NCBI RefSeq assembly: GCF_020966755.1
Contig: NZ_JAJKFT010000010.1
Location: 2,568,720 to 2,632,719, forward strand
Reading direction: 5' to 3'
DNA from: Blastopirellula sediminis
GTDB taxonomy: Bacteria > Planctomycetota > Planctomycetia > Pirellulales > Pirellulaceae
DNA length: 64,000 nucleotides
Part shown: positions 42,880 to 51,490 of the stretch, piece after piece
How positions within the stretch are numbered: position 1 is the stretch's first letter
Layout: each line of letters starts with the position of its first letter
Translations under genes and position numbers: made by a program
The notes under the pieces: model-generated
Told to the model about the DNA's origin: nothing
The model's database searches: none
What the model saw: only the letters and a program-made list of their open reading frames with translations

Positions 42880-44163
42880 TTACTTTTCGGCTTCCAGCTG
42901 CTTCACCTTTTCGCGTTCGGCGTCCAGCTGTTGCTGGTAGAACTCGATCAGCTTGGCGTAGCGATCGATCGCGCGTTGCAAAATTTCGATTTGCTCGTCG
43001 CGAGGATCGACCGGCTGTTCGTCTTCGCCGGCCGCTTCCATCACGGCGAGCGGATCGCGCGGCTCTCTTTCTTTCGCGGCCAGGCGAGCCAGTTCGATCC
43101 GCGGATCGTTGAGCAAACGGCGATCGGGGCCGAGTAGCGCGATTTGATTCGGAAACTCCACGCCGCCGCCGAGCGTGACGTCGATCGTCGCCAGCTTTTC
43201 TCCCTGCAGCACTTTCAGACGAATCTTGTCGCCGGGCTGCTTGGCGAGGACCGGGCCGATCGCCTGGTAAACGGAACGAATGTAGAGCCCGTCGACCGCG
43301 AGGACCTGGTCTCCTTTGGCGATGCCGGCCTGAGCGGCAGGGCCGTTTTCTTCGACTTTCTCGACCACGACCGTTTCCGCTTTTTCGCCGGCGGTTAACG
43401 TCAGACCGAGCGTCGGACGCCGGCGCTGCAGCACGACTACTTTGTCGGCCGCCTCCGAAGCGAGCAGCCGCTCAATATGTTTGCTGGGGACAGCATACGT
43501 ACGGGGAGCGTCGTCATTCGGCTTTTGCACGGCGACGACGATGCCGGCGAGCGTGGCGTCAGGATTGGCGATCCCTGATCCAGCCGCGGTTGCAGCGCCG
43601 CGGAGATCGCACTCGAGCAGCGGCGGAAGTTCGGCCCCGGGGATTTTGCGGTCGACCGCTCCGAGCATGCCGAAGGTTTGCACCGCTTGAGCGGCGCCCC
43701 AACCAGCGGCCGAAATCACCCAGCGGCCAGAAGCAGGTTCTTTCGGCGACAGCGTGATCGCGGGGACTTCCAGTTCGGTCAGCTCGAGAATCGCCAGGGT
43801 CGAGAAATGGTCGATCACTTTCAACTGCGCGTCGGCCTGACGACCGTCAGCCAGCGTCACGCGGAGGCGACTCCCAGCTTCGTAGCGGAGGCAGGTGACG
43901 ATGCGCTTGGGCGCAATCGCGACGCCGGTGCAAACGGTGACCCGCGACGGCGAGTTGGGTTGCTTGGCGAGCGGATCGGCCTCTGCGCCTTGCGGCGCGG
44001 CCGGCAGCGCGATCATCCGGACCGTGACGGTGGCGTCGGTCAGCTTCTTCGCGGCAGCTTCGAACTGCGGCAGCTCTTCCGCGCAGACCAGGCCGGTAGC
44101 CAAGCCGCAGGCGGACAACGCCAGCAGGATTGCTGCGAATCGAATTGTCGACGTCAAAGTCAT
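42880..44163 (-). CDS. HtrA-like protein with degenerate protease domain and one PDZ domain
   Basis: Signal peptide (RFAAILLALSACGLATG), then a trypsin-like domain at about 40-235 (TGVAIAPKRIVTCLRY, VTLADGRQADAQLKVID). The catalytic triad looks lost: the His of NxHVV reads Arg93 in TCLRYEAG, the Asp of SDxALI reads Thr122 in STLAIL, and Ser196 in AAGSGIANP is only a partial match to GNSGG. A PDZ domain follows at about 250-335 (PAAQAGIAKGDQVLAVDG). The last 30 residues are predicted coiled coil (FYQQQLDAEREKVKQLEAEK). It probably senses or binds misfolded or cell-envelope proteins. It lies 7 bases after the anti-sigma-like gene, last in the ECF operon. Confidence 0.85.
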   Translation of the reverse strand: MTLTSTIRFAAILLALSACGLATGLVCAEELPQFEAAAKKLTDATVTVRMIALPAAPQGAEADPLAKQPNSPSRVTVCTGVAIAPKRIVTCLRYEAGSRLRVTLADGRQADAQLKVIDHFSTLAILELTELEVPAITLSPKEPASGRWVISAAGWGAAQAVQTFGMLGAVDRKIPGAELPPLLECDLRGAATAAGSGIANPDATLAGIVVAVQKPNDDAPRTYAVPSKHIERLLASEAADKVVVLQRRRPTLGLTLTAGEKAETVVVEKVEENGPAAQAGIAKGDQVLAVDGLYIRSVYQAIGPVLAKQPGDKIRLKVLQGEKLATIDVTLGGGVEFPNQIALLGPDRRLLNDPRIELARLAAKEREPRDPLAVMEAAGEDEQPVDPRDEQIEILQRAIDRYAKLIEFYQQQLDAEREKVKQLEAEK

Positions 44164-44170
44164 GGGCGAA

Positions 44171-44701
44171 TTACAGCGAAACGGCGACCGAAGCGGCGTC
44201 GTGCTGCATCAAGTCGAGCAGCGCGTCGAGTTCAGCGGCGTTAGGACCTTGTTGGACCGGCTGCGGAGCCGGCAAGGAAACCTGGTGAATGTTCGGCGAA
44301 AAGTCGACCTGCGGCGCGACGATCGGCGTCACGGCGACATGGGGCGCAACCGGGGTCGGCGGCGACGCCGGGCGACCATTCCAGACGAGCGCGGCAGTGA
44401 CCAGCGCGACCGGCAGCATCCACAGCAGCGCCCGCCAAGGGGACGGTCCGCGGGGAGGAGCGGCCAACTCGGCTCGCTGCGCACGTTCCGGTTGCAGCAG
44501 TTCACGCTGCACGCGATCGGCACGATTCGACTCGTGCAGACGCAAGGCGTCGCAGCGGAGTTGATCACCCAACAGCAACAGGTCGTCGGGAAGCGCGGCG
44601 GTTTCCCACGCTTCGTCGGTTAGTTCAACTTCCGGCAGATCGGCTTCGGGCGAAGCGTCGTCGAAATCGCCGGGATCAAAAATTCGTGGTTCAGATGGCA
44701 T
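44171..44701 (-). CDS. Putative membrane anti-sigma factor
   Basis: The 176-residue protein has an acidic soluble N-terminus (FDPGDFDDASPEADLPEVEL), one transmembrane segment at about 105-125 (WRALLWMLPVALVTAALVW) and a Pro-rich periplasmic tail. There is no HXXXCXXC zinc motif, so it does not belong to the ZAS group. It starts at ATG 44701 and overlaps the end of the ECF sigma gene by 11 bases, a strong sign of translational coupling and of a sigma/anti-sigma relation. A longer frame up to 44788 runs inside the sigma gene and is discounted. The function is inferred from position and topology only. Confidence 0.72.
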   Translation of the reverse strand: MPSEPRIFDPGDFDDASPEADLPEVELTDEAWETAALPDDLLLLGDQLRCDALRLHESNRADRVQRELLQPERAQRAELAAPPRGPSPWRALLWMLPVALVTAALVWNGRPASPPTPVAPHVAVTPIVAPQVDFSPNIHQVSLPAPQPVQQGPNAAELDALLDLMQHDAASVAVSL

Positions 44702-45257
44702 CGGATCGTGAATCTCCAAGTTCGCGAGGGATCTCGCGTAGTTGGCCGGGGCTTTCGGCAACCAGTTTTCTGAGGGTACCCAATCCATGGAAAATGCGAC
44801 TCTTCACCGTTCCCAAGGGACAGCCGAGGATATCGGCGATCTCCTGGTAGGGGAGCTCTTCGCCAAAGCGGAGGACGATCGCTTGACGTTGACCGTCAGG
44901 CAGCTCGGCCGCCAGGCTCCAGAGGCTCCGTTTCCATTCTTCCGATACGACCGGCACATCCGCTGCGACCGCTGCGGCCGACCCGTCTTGCTGCTGGGCC
45001 AGCTTCTCGGTTTTTTCCTGATGCATCCGCCTTTTGCGGCGCAATCGGCGCTCCAAGTTCAGCAGAATCCCGTACAGATAGGTGTAGGGACTACTCCGTC
45101 CTTCAAACTTGGTCGGGTCGTTGGCGACGATCAAAAAGACCTCTTGGGCTAGATCGTCGGCATCCCAGGCGTTGCCGCACATCAGCAGCGCCGCCCGGTG
45201 GATCCGGTCGAAATAGAGGGAGGTCAGGTTTTCGACGTCAAGTCCGCGAATTTTCAT
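44691..45257 (-). CDS. ECF-type RNA polymerase sigma factor
   Basis: The 188-residue protein has region 2 (LYFDRIHRAALLMCGNAWDADDLAQEVFL, read in two parts: residues 14-42) with the DDLAQEVF motif of -10 recognition, a basic RRLRRKRRMHQEKTEKL linker and region 4 around AIVLRFGEELPYQEIADIL followed by GTVKSRIFHGL. It would direct RNA polymerase to envelope-stress-type promoters. The downstream membrane protein and HtrA-like PDZ protein form an operon-like row in the same direction (11-base overlap, then a 7-base gap), which suggests that the sigma factor responds to envelope signals. Confidence 0.92.
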   Translation of the reverse strand: MKIRGLDVENLTSLYFDRIHRAALLMCGNAWDADDLAQEVFLIVANDPTKFEGRSSPYTYLYGILLNLERRLRRKRRMHQEKTEKLAQQQDGSAAAVAADVPVVSEEWKRSLWSLAAELPDGQRQAIVLRFGEELPYQEIADILGCPLGTVKSRIFHGLGTLRKLVAESPGQLREIPRELGDSRSDAI

Positions 45258-45717
45258 GAAAATTTTTTCTTGAAGTTCGGCCGCTCTGGTAGGGGATTCA
45301 AGGCGAAGTTACGCCGCAAAGGATTCGATTTAACGGTATATTAACGCCCTGCAATTCACTCCCGCCCTGATTGGCCTCCGGACTTGGTCGGAAGTCGCCG
45401 CACAAAGGTTAGTGCCCTCCCCACGGGCGTAAGTTCAAATACGCAGGCAGATTGCGTAACCTGCCCCCTTCCTCGGCGTCAAAATAGAGGTATTTGCAAG
45501 TAAACCGATACTGTGCAACACTTTAGCCAAAAGAGGTTTGAGTTTGTCGGCACGCTAGTACAATCGTTGAATATTTTGCAGAGCACACTGTTTGCGCAGA
45601 TTTCGGAAACCCCCAGTCTTTCCTGTTGTCTTACCAAAGCGCCTATCTGTGTGGTATTATTTTTCGCAACTTTGCTGTCTCCACCTTAGATAGCCCCGCC
45701 CCAGGAGTTTGGCGACT
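45258..45717. other. Intergenic region between divergent sigma and glgA genes
   Basis: This 460-base divergent region must hold the promoters of the ECF operon and of glgA. It is AT-rich by local standards near 45480-45680, but I could not pick a single convincing -35/-10 pair. No gene or inverted repeat was seen. Confidence 0.5.
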
Positions 45718-47223
45718 TTGAATATTCTACTCGCCAGCAGTGAGGTATACCCGTTCGCCAAAACCGGCGGCTTGGCAGACGTTTGCGGTTCTCTTCCCTT
45801 AGAATTGCGACGTTTGGGCCAGGATGTCGCGGTCATCATGCCCGCGTTTCGGCAGTGCTTTACATGCGGTCAGCCCATTGAAGAGCTGCCCATCCATTTC
45901 GACTTGCCGATCGGAAGCAAGGTCGTCAGCGGCCAATTGCTGAAAAGCTTTTTGCCGGGATCGGACATTCCGGTCTATCTGGTCAAGAACGACGAATACT
46001 ACGATCGCCCTCAGTTATACCGCGAAGACGGCGAAGACTACCAAGACAATTGCGAACGCTTCGTTTTCTTCTCGCGCGCGATCCTGGAAGCGATTCGGTT
46101 GCTCGAATTGCCGGTCGACATCATTCACTGCAATGACTGGCAAACCGGCCTGGCTCCGGCCTATCTCGATATCGAATACGCCGCGACGCATGGCTACGAA
46201 AAGATCGCCACGTTGCTGACGATTCACAACATGGCGTACCAGGGCAATTTCTGGCACTGGGACATGGTCCTGACCGGACTCGACTGGAAGTACTTCAACA
46301 TGCATCAGATGGAGTTCTACGGCCATCTGAACTTCCTGAAGACCGGCATCGTCTTCGCCGATTCGATCAGCACCGTCAGCCCCCGTTACGCCCAAGAGAT
46401 TCAAAGCAGCCCGCTCGGTTGCGGTCTGGAAGGCGTACTGCGTGATCGCGCCAACGTCTTGTCGGGCGTGGTGAACGGCGTCGACTACGACAAGTGGGAT
46501 CCGGCGACCGACGACGCGATCGCCGTGAAGTATGGCCTCGGCGATTGGGAAATGGGGAAGCCGGCCTGCAAGAAGGCGCTTCAGCAAGAATTCAACCTGC
46601 CGACCGATCCTCAAGCGCCGATCATCGGCATGGTCGGTCGTATGGCCGATCAAAAAGGTTTCGACCTGGTCGCCGAAGTGATTCAGGAATGGGCTCGCAC
46701 GCGAAACACGCAGTGGGTCATCCTCGGCACCGGCGAACCGGGACACCAGACGCAACTGGCCCAGCTTGCCGAGCAATATCCCGACAAGGTCGGCGTGAAG
46801 GTTGAGTTCTGCGAAGCGAAAGCGCGACGCGTCGAAGCGGGCGCCGACATGTTCTTGATGCCGAGCTTGTACGAGCCGTGCGGTTTGAATCAGCTCTATA
46901 GCTTGAAGTATGGCGCCGTGCCGGTCGTGCGCGAAACGGGCGGTCTGGCCGATACGATTACCGACGCCGACGAAGACAGTTTGGCGGACGGTTCGGCGAA
47001 CGGCTTCAGCTTCCGCGAATACAGCTCGCACGCGCTCGCCGACACGCTGCAGCGAGCTTGCCGACTGTATCAAACCGACAAAGCGACCTGGAAGAAGATC
47101 GTTGATAACGGCATGGCCCAGGATTGGTCGTGGAAACGAAGCGCTGCCGAGTACGTTCGACTGTTTGAAGAGACGGCCGCCCGCAAGCAGAGCAAGGTCA
47201 GCGGCAACAAGAAGAAACGCTAA
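45718..47223 (+). CDS. glgA: Glycogen synthase (ADP-glucose)
   Basis: GlgA transfers glucose from ADP-glucose to glycogen. The 501-residue GT5 enzyme begins [20 protein letters not shown], with the KTGGL ADP-glucose loop at residues 15-19. The glycosyltransferase-B C-terminal domain shows [15 protein letters not shown], the catalytic-side [17 protein letters not shown] segment and [14 protein letters not shown]. The start is taken as TTG 45718, ten bases after AGGAG; TTG 45709 lies only two bases after that site. A GGTTAGCC repeat follows, then a galT-like gene and a GH57 gene, giving a compact glycogen-metabolism cluster on one strand. Confidence 0.95.
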   Translation: MNILLASSEVYPFAKTGGLADVCGSLPLELRRLGQDVAVIMPAFRQCFTCGQPIEELPIHFDLPIGSKVVSGQLLKSFLPGSDIPVYLVKNDEYYDRPQLYREDGEDYQDNCERFVFFSRAILEAIRLLELPVDIIHCNDWQTGLAPAYLDIEYAATHGYEKIATLLTIHNMAYQGNFWHWDMVLTGLDWKYFNMHQMEFYGHLNFLKTGIVFADSISTVSPRYAQEIQSSPLGCGLEGVLRDRANVLSGVVNGVDYDKWDPATDDAIAVKYGLGDWEMGKPACKKALQQEFNLPTDPQAPIIGMVGRMADQKGFDLVAEVIQEWARTRNTQWVILGTGEPGHQTQLAQLAEQYPDKVGVKVEFCEAKARRVEAGADMFLMPSLYEPCGLNQLYSLKYGAVPVVRETGGLADTITDADEDSLADGSANGFSFREYSSHALADTLQRACRLYQTDKATWKKIVDNGMAQDWSWKRSAAEYVRLFEETAARKQSKVSGNKKKR

Positions 47224-47247
47224 ACTAGCGTTTGGCGTCTTGCTGTA

Positions 47248-47430
47248 GGTTAGCCGCGATAGCTCCGCTATCGGGTCGGCGCAGCCGCAGGAAGCATCCA
47301 TCCCCGACGCATCGCGATGGGGAGGTGCGCATGCTCCAACGACAATCGTTTCGCCGCTAGAAAGCGAGCTTCGGCTTGACGCTTCCCGCCGACTTCGTCG
47401 GCCCCGATAGCGGAGCTATCGCGGCTAACC
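47248..47430. repeat. GGTTAGCC palindromic element, copy 3 (183 bp)
   Basis: The ends GGTTAGCCGCGATAGCTCCG and CGGAGCTATCGCGGCTAACC are perfect reverse complements over about 26 bases. Interior arms (GCAGCCGCAGGAAGCATC, GACGCTTCCCGCCGACTTCG) and the GATGGGGAGGTGCGC segment match copy 2. It lies between the glgA stop and the galT-like start. Confidence 0.9.
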
Positions 47431-47473
47431 GGGAAATGAGACGCAACTTCACAAGGATGCTCACACCGATCTT

Positions 47474-48475
47474 ATGAGCGAGATTCGCCGCGAGCCTCTG
47501 TTAGGGTACGAAGTCGTCATCGCCGCGCGCCGCGCCGAACGGCCCCATCAATGGGATCATGCTCTGCCGACGGCCAAGCCGCTTGATTGCCCATTTTGCG
47601 AAGGAGCGGAAGTTTCGACGACTCCGGAGTTATGGGCGGCTCGCCCGGAAGGTTCGCCCCCCAATGGACCCGGCTGGAAAGTGCGCGTCGTGGCGAACCG
47701 CTTTCCGGCGTTCGACATGTCGGGAGAGGTGAGCGAAACCCACCCTGACGATCCCTTCTTCCCCAGTCAGACGGCGCATGGTTGGCAGGACGTGGTGATC
47801 GAGACGCCGGAGCATCTGGCCAGCTTCACCGAACTACCAGCCGAGAACGCTCGCCTAACGTTCGTCGCCTATCAGACTCGGCTCTCCGCCCTAAAAGAGG
47901 CTGGTCGTTGCAACTATGCGCAAATCTTTAAGAACGTCGGCGCTGCGGGGGGAGCTTCGCTGGAGCATAGTCACAGCCAGATCATGGCGACCGAGCGGAC
48001 GCCGCTGCATGTGCAAAAGGAATTGGACGCCAGCCGCGACTATTTCCACCACTATGGCCGCTCTTATTGGGCCGAACTGATCGAGCGCGAGTTGGCTGCG
48101 GCTGAACGTATCGTCTATGCAGACGACGACTTCGTCGCGTTCTGCCCCTTCGCGTCGCGCGTGCCGCTGGAAACGTGGATTCTGCCGCGGCAAGCGAGTA
48201 GCGATTTTTGCGGGGTTGATCTTACTCGATTGGAACAGCTTGCCCAGCTTACTCAACGCTGCCTGGCGCAGATCGAAAAAGCGTTAGAATTCTCGGCTTA
48301 CAACTATCTGATTCACACGTCTCCGTTTGACATAAATGCGCAGGCCTACTATCACTGGCGGTTAGTGATTTTGCCGCGCGCAACGACGCAAGCCGGTTTT
48401 GAGTGGGGGACGGGGATGTTCGTCAATCCTGTTCCGCCGGAACGAGCTGCGGAGCTGATGCGACTGGCGAAGTAG
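47474..48475 (+). CDS. galT: GalT-like nucleotidyltransferase (galactose-1-phosphate uridylyltransferase family)
   Basis: The 333-residue HIT-superfamily protein has zinc-binding Cys39 and Cys42 (DCPFCEG) and RFPAFDMSGEV. Its active-site motif is H165-S-H167-S-Q169 in LEHSHSQIMAT, with a second HIT-like motif YYHWRLVILPR. In classical GalT the site reads HPHxQ; HSHSQ is seen in a subgroup that includes ADP-glucose phosphorylases. The context, between glgA and a GH57 glucanotransferase, favours an ADP- or UDP-glucose/glycogen role over galactose use. The exact substrate is open. ATG 47474 follows the third GGTTAGCC repeat by about 45 bases. Confidence 0.88.
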   Translation: MSEIRREPLLGYEVVIAARRAERPHQWDHALPTAKPLDCPFCEGAEVSTTPELWAARPEGSPPNGPGWKVRVVANRFPAFDMSGEVSETHPDDPFFPSQTAHGWQDVVIETPEHLASFTELPAENARLTFVAYQTRLSALKEAGRCNYAQIFKNVGAAGGASLEHSHSQIMATERTPLHVQKELDASRDYFHHYGRSYWAELIERELAAAERIVYADDDFVAFCPFASRVPLETWILPRQASSDFCGVDLTRLEQLAQLTQRCLAQIEKALEFSAYNYLIHTSPFDINAQAYYHWRLVILPRATTQAGFEWGTGMFVNPVPPERAAELMRLAK

Positions 48476-48602
48476 GGCGGACTGTTGCGAATCGTCGCTT
48501 GTCGGCGCCGACCGCAACCTGGAAAAGCGCTCCCCTCGTCGGCGGCTTTGCCGATTTGCAAAGTTAGCTGTCGTATTCACCTTCCTCTTGAACGACCAAG
48601 CG

Positions 48603-50774
48603 ATGAGCAACTCGATCCGCCTTTGCCTTGTCCTGCACAATCATCAACCGATCGGCAACTTTGACGGCGTCTTTGAGCAGGCATATCAAGACAGCTATCT
48701 GCCGTTCCTCGACGTCTTCGATCGTTTTTCGGATGCGATCAAAATCGGTCTGCATACCAGCGGACCGTTGATGGAATGGCTCGACATTCATCATCCCGAA
48801 TATCTTGATCGCCTGGCCGCGCATGTTCGCGCAGGCCGCATCGAGATCATCGGCGGCGTCTTCTACGAAGCGATCCTGACGATGATTCCGGGTCGCGATC
48901 GCGTTGGTCAGATTCGCAGCTACACGCAGTGGCTCGAGAATCGACTCGGCGCGACGATCGGCGGGATGTGGATGCCGGAACGCGTTTGGGAGCAGCAGCT
49001 AACCTCCGACATCGCTGACGCCGGCATTCGCTACACGCTGCTCGACGACTTCCACTTCAAGAACGCCGGCGTGCAGCAGGACAAGCTGTACGGTTATTAC
49101 GTCACTGAAGAAGCGGGCCAGGTGTTGTCGATTTTCCCCGGCAGCGAACGGATGCGATACTTGCTGCCGTTCGCCGAGCCGCAAGAGACGATCGATTATC
49201 TGCGCGGCATCGCCGAGAATCATCCGAACAGCGTCGTCGTCTTTGGAGACGATGGTGAGAAGTTCGGCACGTGGCCTGACACGAAGGCGCACGTCTACGA
49301 TCGCGGCTGGTTGCATAACTTCTTTACGGCGCTGGAGCAAAACCAGGATTGGCTCCACACCACCACGCTCGCCGAAGCGGTCGATTCGCTGCCGCCGGTC
49401 GGTAAGGTCTTCCTGCCGGAAGGCAGCTACCGCGAAATGACCGAGTGGGTTCTCCCGGTTCCGCAGCAGGTCGCGTACGAAGACCTGGTTCACGAACTGG
49501 AGCACGAACCGAACTGGCCCCGCATCAAGCAGTTCGTCCGCGGCGGTTATTGGCGGAACTTCAAAATTCGCTATCCCGAAACCGACGAGATGTACAGCCG
49601 CATGATGGCGGTCAGCAAGCGCTTGGATCTGGCGCGTCGCAAGAGCGGCGCCGATCAACATCTGCTCGATTACGCACAAACCGAACTCTATCGCGGGCAG
49701 TGCAATTGCAGCTATTGGCACGGGGCGTTCGGCGGCGTTTATCTGCCTCACCTCCGGAACGCCGTCTACAACCATCTGATCGCGGCCGACAACATTATCG
49801 ACTCGGCGATCGGTCAGCCCGGTTCGTTCATTGACGCGGAAGCGGCCGACTTCAACTTTGACGCTCGCCAAGAGGTGAAGCTGGTTGATGAAAAGCTGCT
49901 CGCGCTCTTCGCTCCTTCGCAGGGTGGAATGATGTACGAGCTCGACGTTCGTACCATCTGCCACAATCTGCTGGCGACTCTCACGCGTCGACCGGAAGCG
50001 TATCACCGCAAGGTGCTCGCCGGACCGTCGTCGGCCGGCGGCGAAGTCGCGAGCATCCATGATCGCGTCGTCTTCAAGCAGGCAGGACTCGACGAACGTT
50101 TGCAGTACGACTCGTACGCGCGCAAGAGCCTGGTCGATCATTTCTTCGACAACGACGTACCGGCGCCGCTGGTCGCCAATGGCGAAGCGCAGGAACGGGG
50201 CGACTTCGTCCACGGCGCTTACGAAGCGAAGATTCGCCGCAATCCCGATCGCATTCAAGTGCAGATGAGCCGCGAAGGGAACGCCTGGGGCGTGCCGCTG
50301 AAGATCACCAAGGGGATAACCCTTTCGGCCGGCAGCTCGACGCTGGAGCTCGCCTATCTGATCGAAGGGGTCCCGCAAGATCAGCCGATGCACTTTGCGG
50401 TCGAAATGAATTTCGCCGGTCTGCCGTCAGGCGCCGACGATCGCTTCTTCCATCAAGGAGACGATCGCTTGGGACAGCTCGGTCAGCGGTTGGACCTGCA
50501 CCAGACGACGACGCTGGGTATGATCGATGAGTGGCTCGGGGTCGACGTCCGTTGGGAGGCTGATCAGCCGACCAGCGTTTGGACCTTCCCGATCGAAACG
50601 GTCAGCCAATCGGAAGGGGGCTTTGAATTGGTTCACCAAAGCGTGGTGATGATGCCGCATTGGTGGATCCAAGGGGACAAAGAAGGGCGCTGGAGCGTGA
50701 CGATGAAGCTGGAAATCGACACGTCTCTAGCCGAAAGTCGAATGCCATCGCAGGAGGTAGCGGCGACGACGTAG
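48603..50774 (+). CDS. GH57 4-alpha-glucanotransferase/alpha-amylase
   Basis: The 723-residue enzyme opens with LCLVLHNHQPIGNFDGVFEQ (read in parts: LVLHNHQPIGNF), the GH57 signature shared with Thermococcus 4-alpha-glucanotransferase. The nucleophile is probably Glu126 in MWMPERVWEQQ, and the acid/base Asp216 or Asp217 is in VVFGDDGEKFGTWP. DUF1925/DUF1926-type C-terminal domains follow. It would rearrange or hydrolyse alpha-1,4-glucans in the cytoplasm. There is no good ribosome site; ATG 48603 is preferred to the upstream TTG on family similarity. It follows the galT-like gene by 127 bases. Confidence 0.9.
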   Translation: MSNSIRLCLVLHNHQPIGNFDGVFEQAYQDSYLPFLDVFDRFSDAIKIGLHTSGPLMEWLDIHHPEYLDRLAAHVRAGRIEIIGGVFYEAILTMIPGRDRVGQIRSYTQWLENRLGATIGGMWMPERVWEQQLTSDIADAGIRYTLLDDFHFKNAGVQQDKLYGYYVTEEAGQVLSIFPGSERMRYLLPFAEPQETIDYLRGIAENHPNSVVVFGDDGEKFGTWPDTKAHVYDRGWLHNFFTALEQNQDWLHTTTLAEAVDSLPPVGKVFLPEGSYREMTEWVLPVPQQVAYEDLVHELEHEPNWPRIKQFVRGGYWRNFKIRYPETDEMYSRMMAVSKRLDLARRKSGADQHLLDYAQTELYRGQCNCSYWHGAFGGVYLPHLRNAVYNHLIAADNIIDSAIGQPGSFIDAEAADFNFDARQEVKLVDEKLLALFAPSQGGMMYELDVRTICHNLLATLTRRPEAYHRKVLAGPSSAGGEVASIHDRVVFKQAGLDERLQYDSYARKSLVDHFFDNDVPAPLVANGEAQERGDFVHGAYEAKIRRNPDRIQVQMSREGNAWGVPLKITKGITLSAGSSTLELAYLIEGVPQDQPMHFAVEMNFAGLPSGADDRFFHQGDDRLGQLGQRLDLHQTTTLGMIDEWLGVDVRWEADQPTSVWTFPIETVSQSEGGFELVHQSVVMMPHWWIQGDKEGRWSVTMKLEIDTSLAESRMPSQEVAATT

Positions 50775-50807
50775 AACTTCCAGCAGGTCCTAGGCGGATC
50801 TAATGCG

Positions 50808-51308
50808 ATGGTTTCTGCGGATATGATCGCGCAATCGCTCAAGGCTCTCTTGGGCGAAGCGCTGGACGGCGGCAAGCCGGAGGGAAGTTGGTTTATCAAC
50901 CGAAACGACCCCGGGCTGATACGTTTACTCTATCGTTATTCGGCGCTCGAAGCGTCGACTCCACCGGCCCCGGGCCGGATGCCGATCGCGGCACATGCCG
51001 AACATCTTCGGTATCACCTCTCGTTGATCGAGGCGACCTTGCGCGGCGAAACCGACGCGTTCGCCAACGCCGATTGGACCGCGGCGTGGCAAGTTCGCGA
51101 GATCCGGGACACCGACTGGCACGCCACGATCGCCGAGATCGAAGCGCTCGGCCGCGTCTGGCTTGAAGCGTGCGAATGTCCGCACGACTGGGACCAGACG
51201 ATGCTGACCGGCGCGTTCGCCTCGGTCGCGCATTTGGCCTATCACATGGGAGCGATTCGCCAGATCGGGCTGATCAACGAGTCGCGCGACGACTACAGCT
51301 ATCGCTAG
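50808..51308 (+). CDS. DinB-like four-helix protein
   Basis: The 166-residue sequence has the DinB/DUF664-type layout, with a helical bundle and metal-binding His residues spread along it: HAEHLRYHLSLIE near 63, WHATIAEIEAL near 104 and SVAHLAYHMGAIRQIGL near 142. DinB proteins are thiol-dependent metalloenzymes or damage-induced proteins; the reaction here is unknown. ATG 50808 starts 34 bases after the GH57 stop, so read-through from the glycogen cluster is possible. A second DinB-like gene lies at 52829 on the other strand. Confidence 0.8.
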   Translation: MVSADMIAQSLKALLGEALDGGKPEGSWFINRNDPGLIRLLYRYSALEASTPPAPGRMPIAAHAEHLRYHLSLIEATLRGETDAFANADWTAAWQVREIRDTDWHATIAEIEALGRVWLEACECPHDWDQTMLTGAFASVAHLAYHMGAIRQIGLINESRDDYSYR

Positions 51309-51490
51309 TTGACTCGTGATATGATCGGCAGGTTGCCGAAGTTTGGCGTCTGTTGCCCGGCGATCCGGTCGCTTTGGGGGAAAGACTTTACGTACCCACT
51401 GCGGGCGGTTAAACCGGGAGAATCGCGGCTGCGCATTCTGCCTTTTCGCACGCCGCTTTGAACCATCCCGCCCTCTCGGAATCCTTCCCC

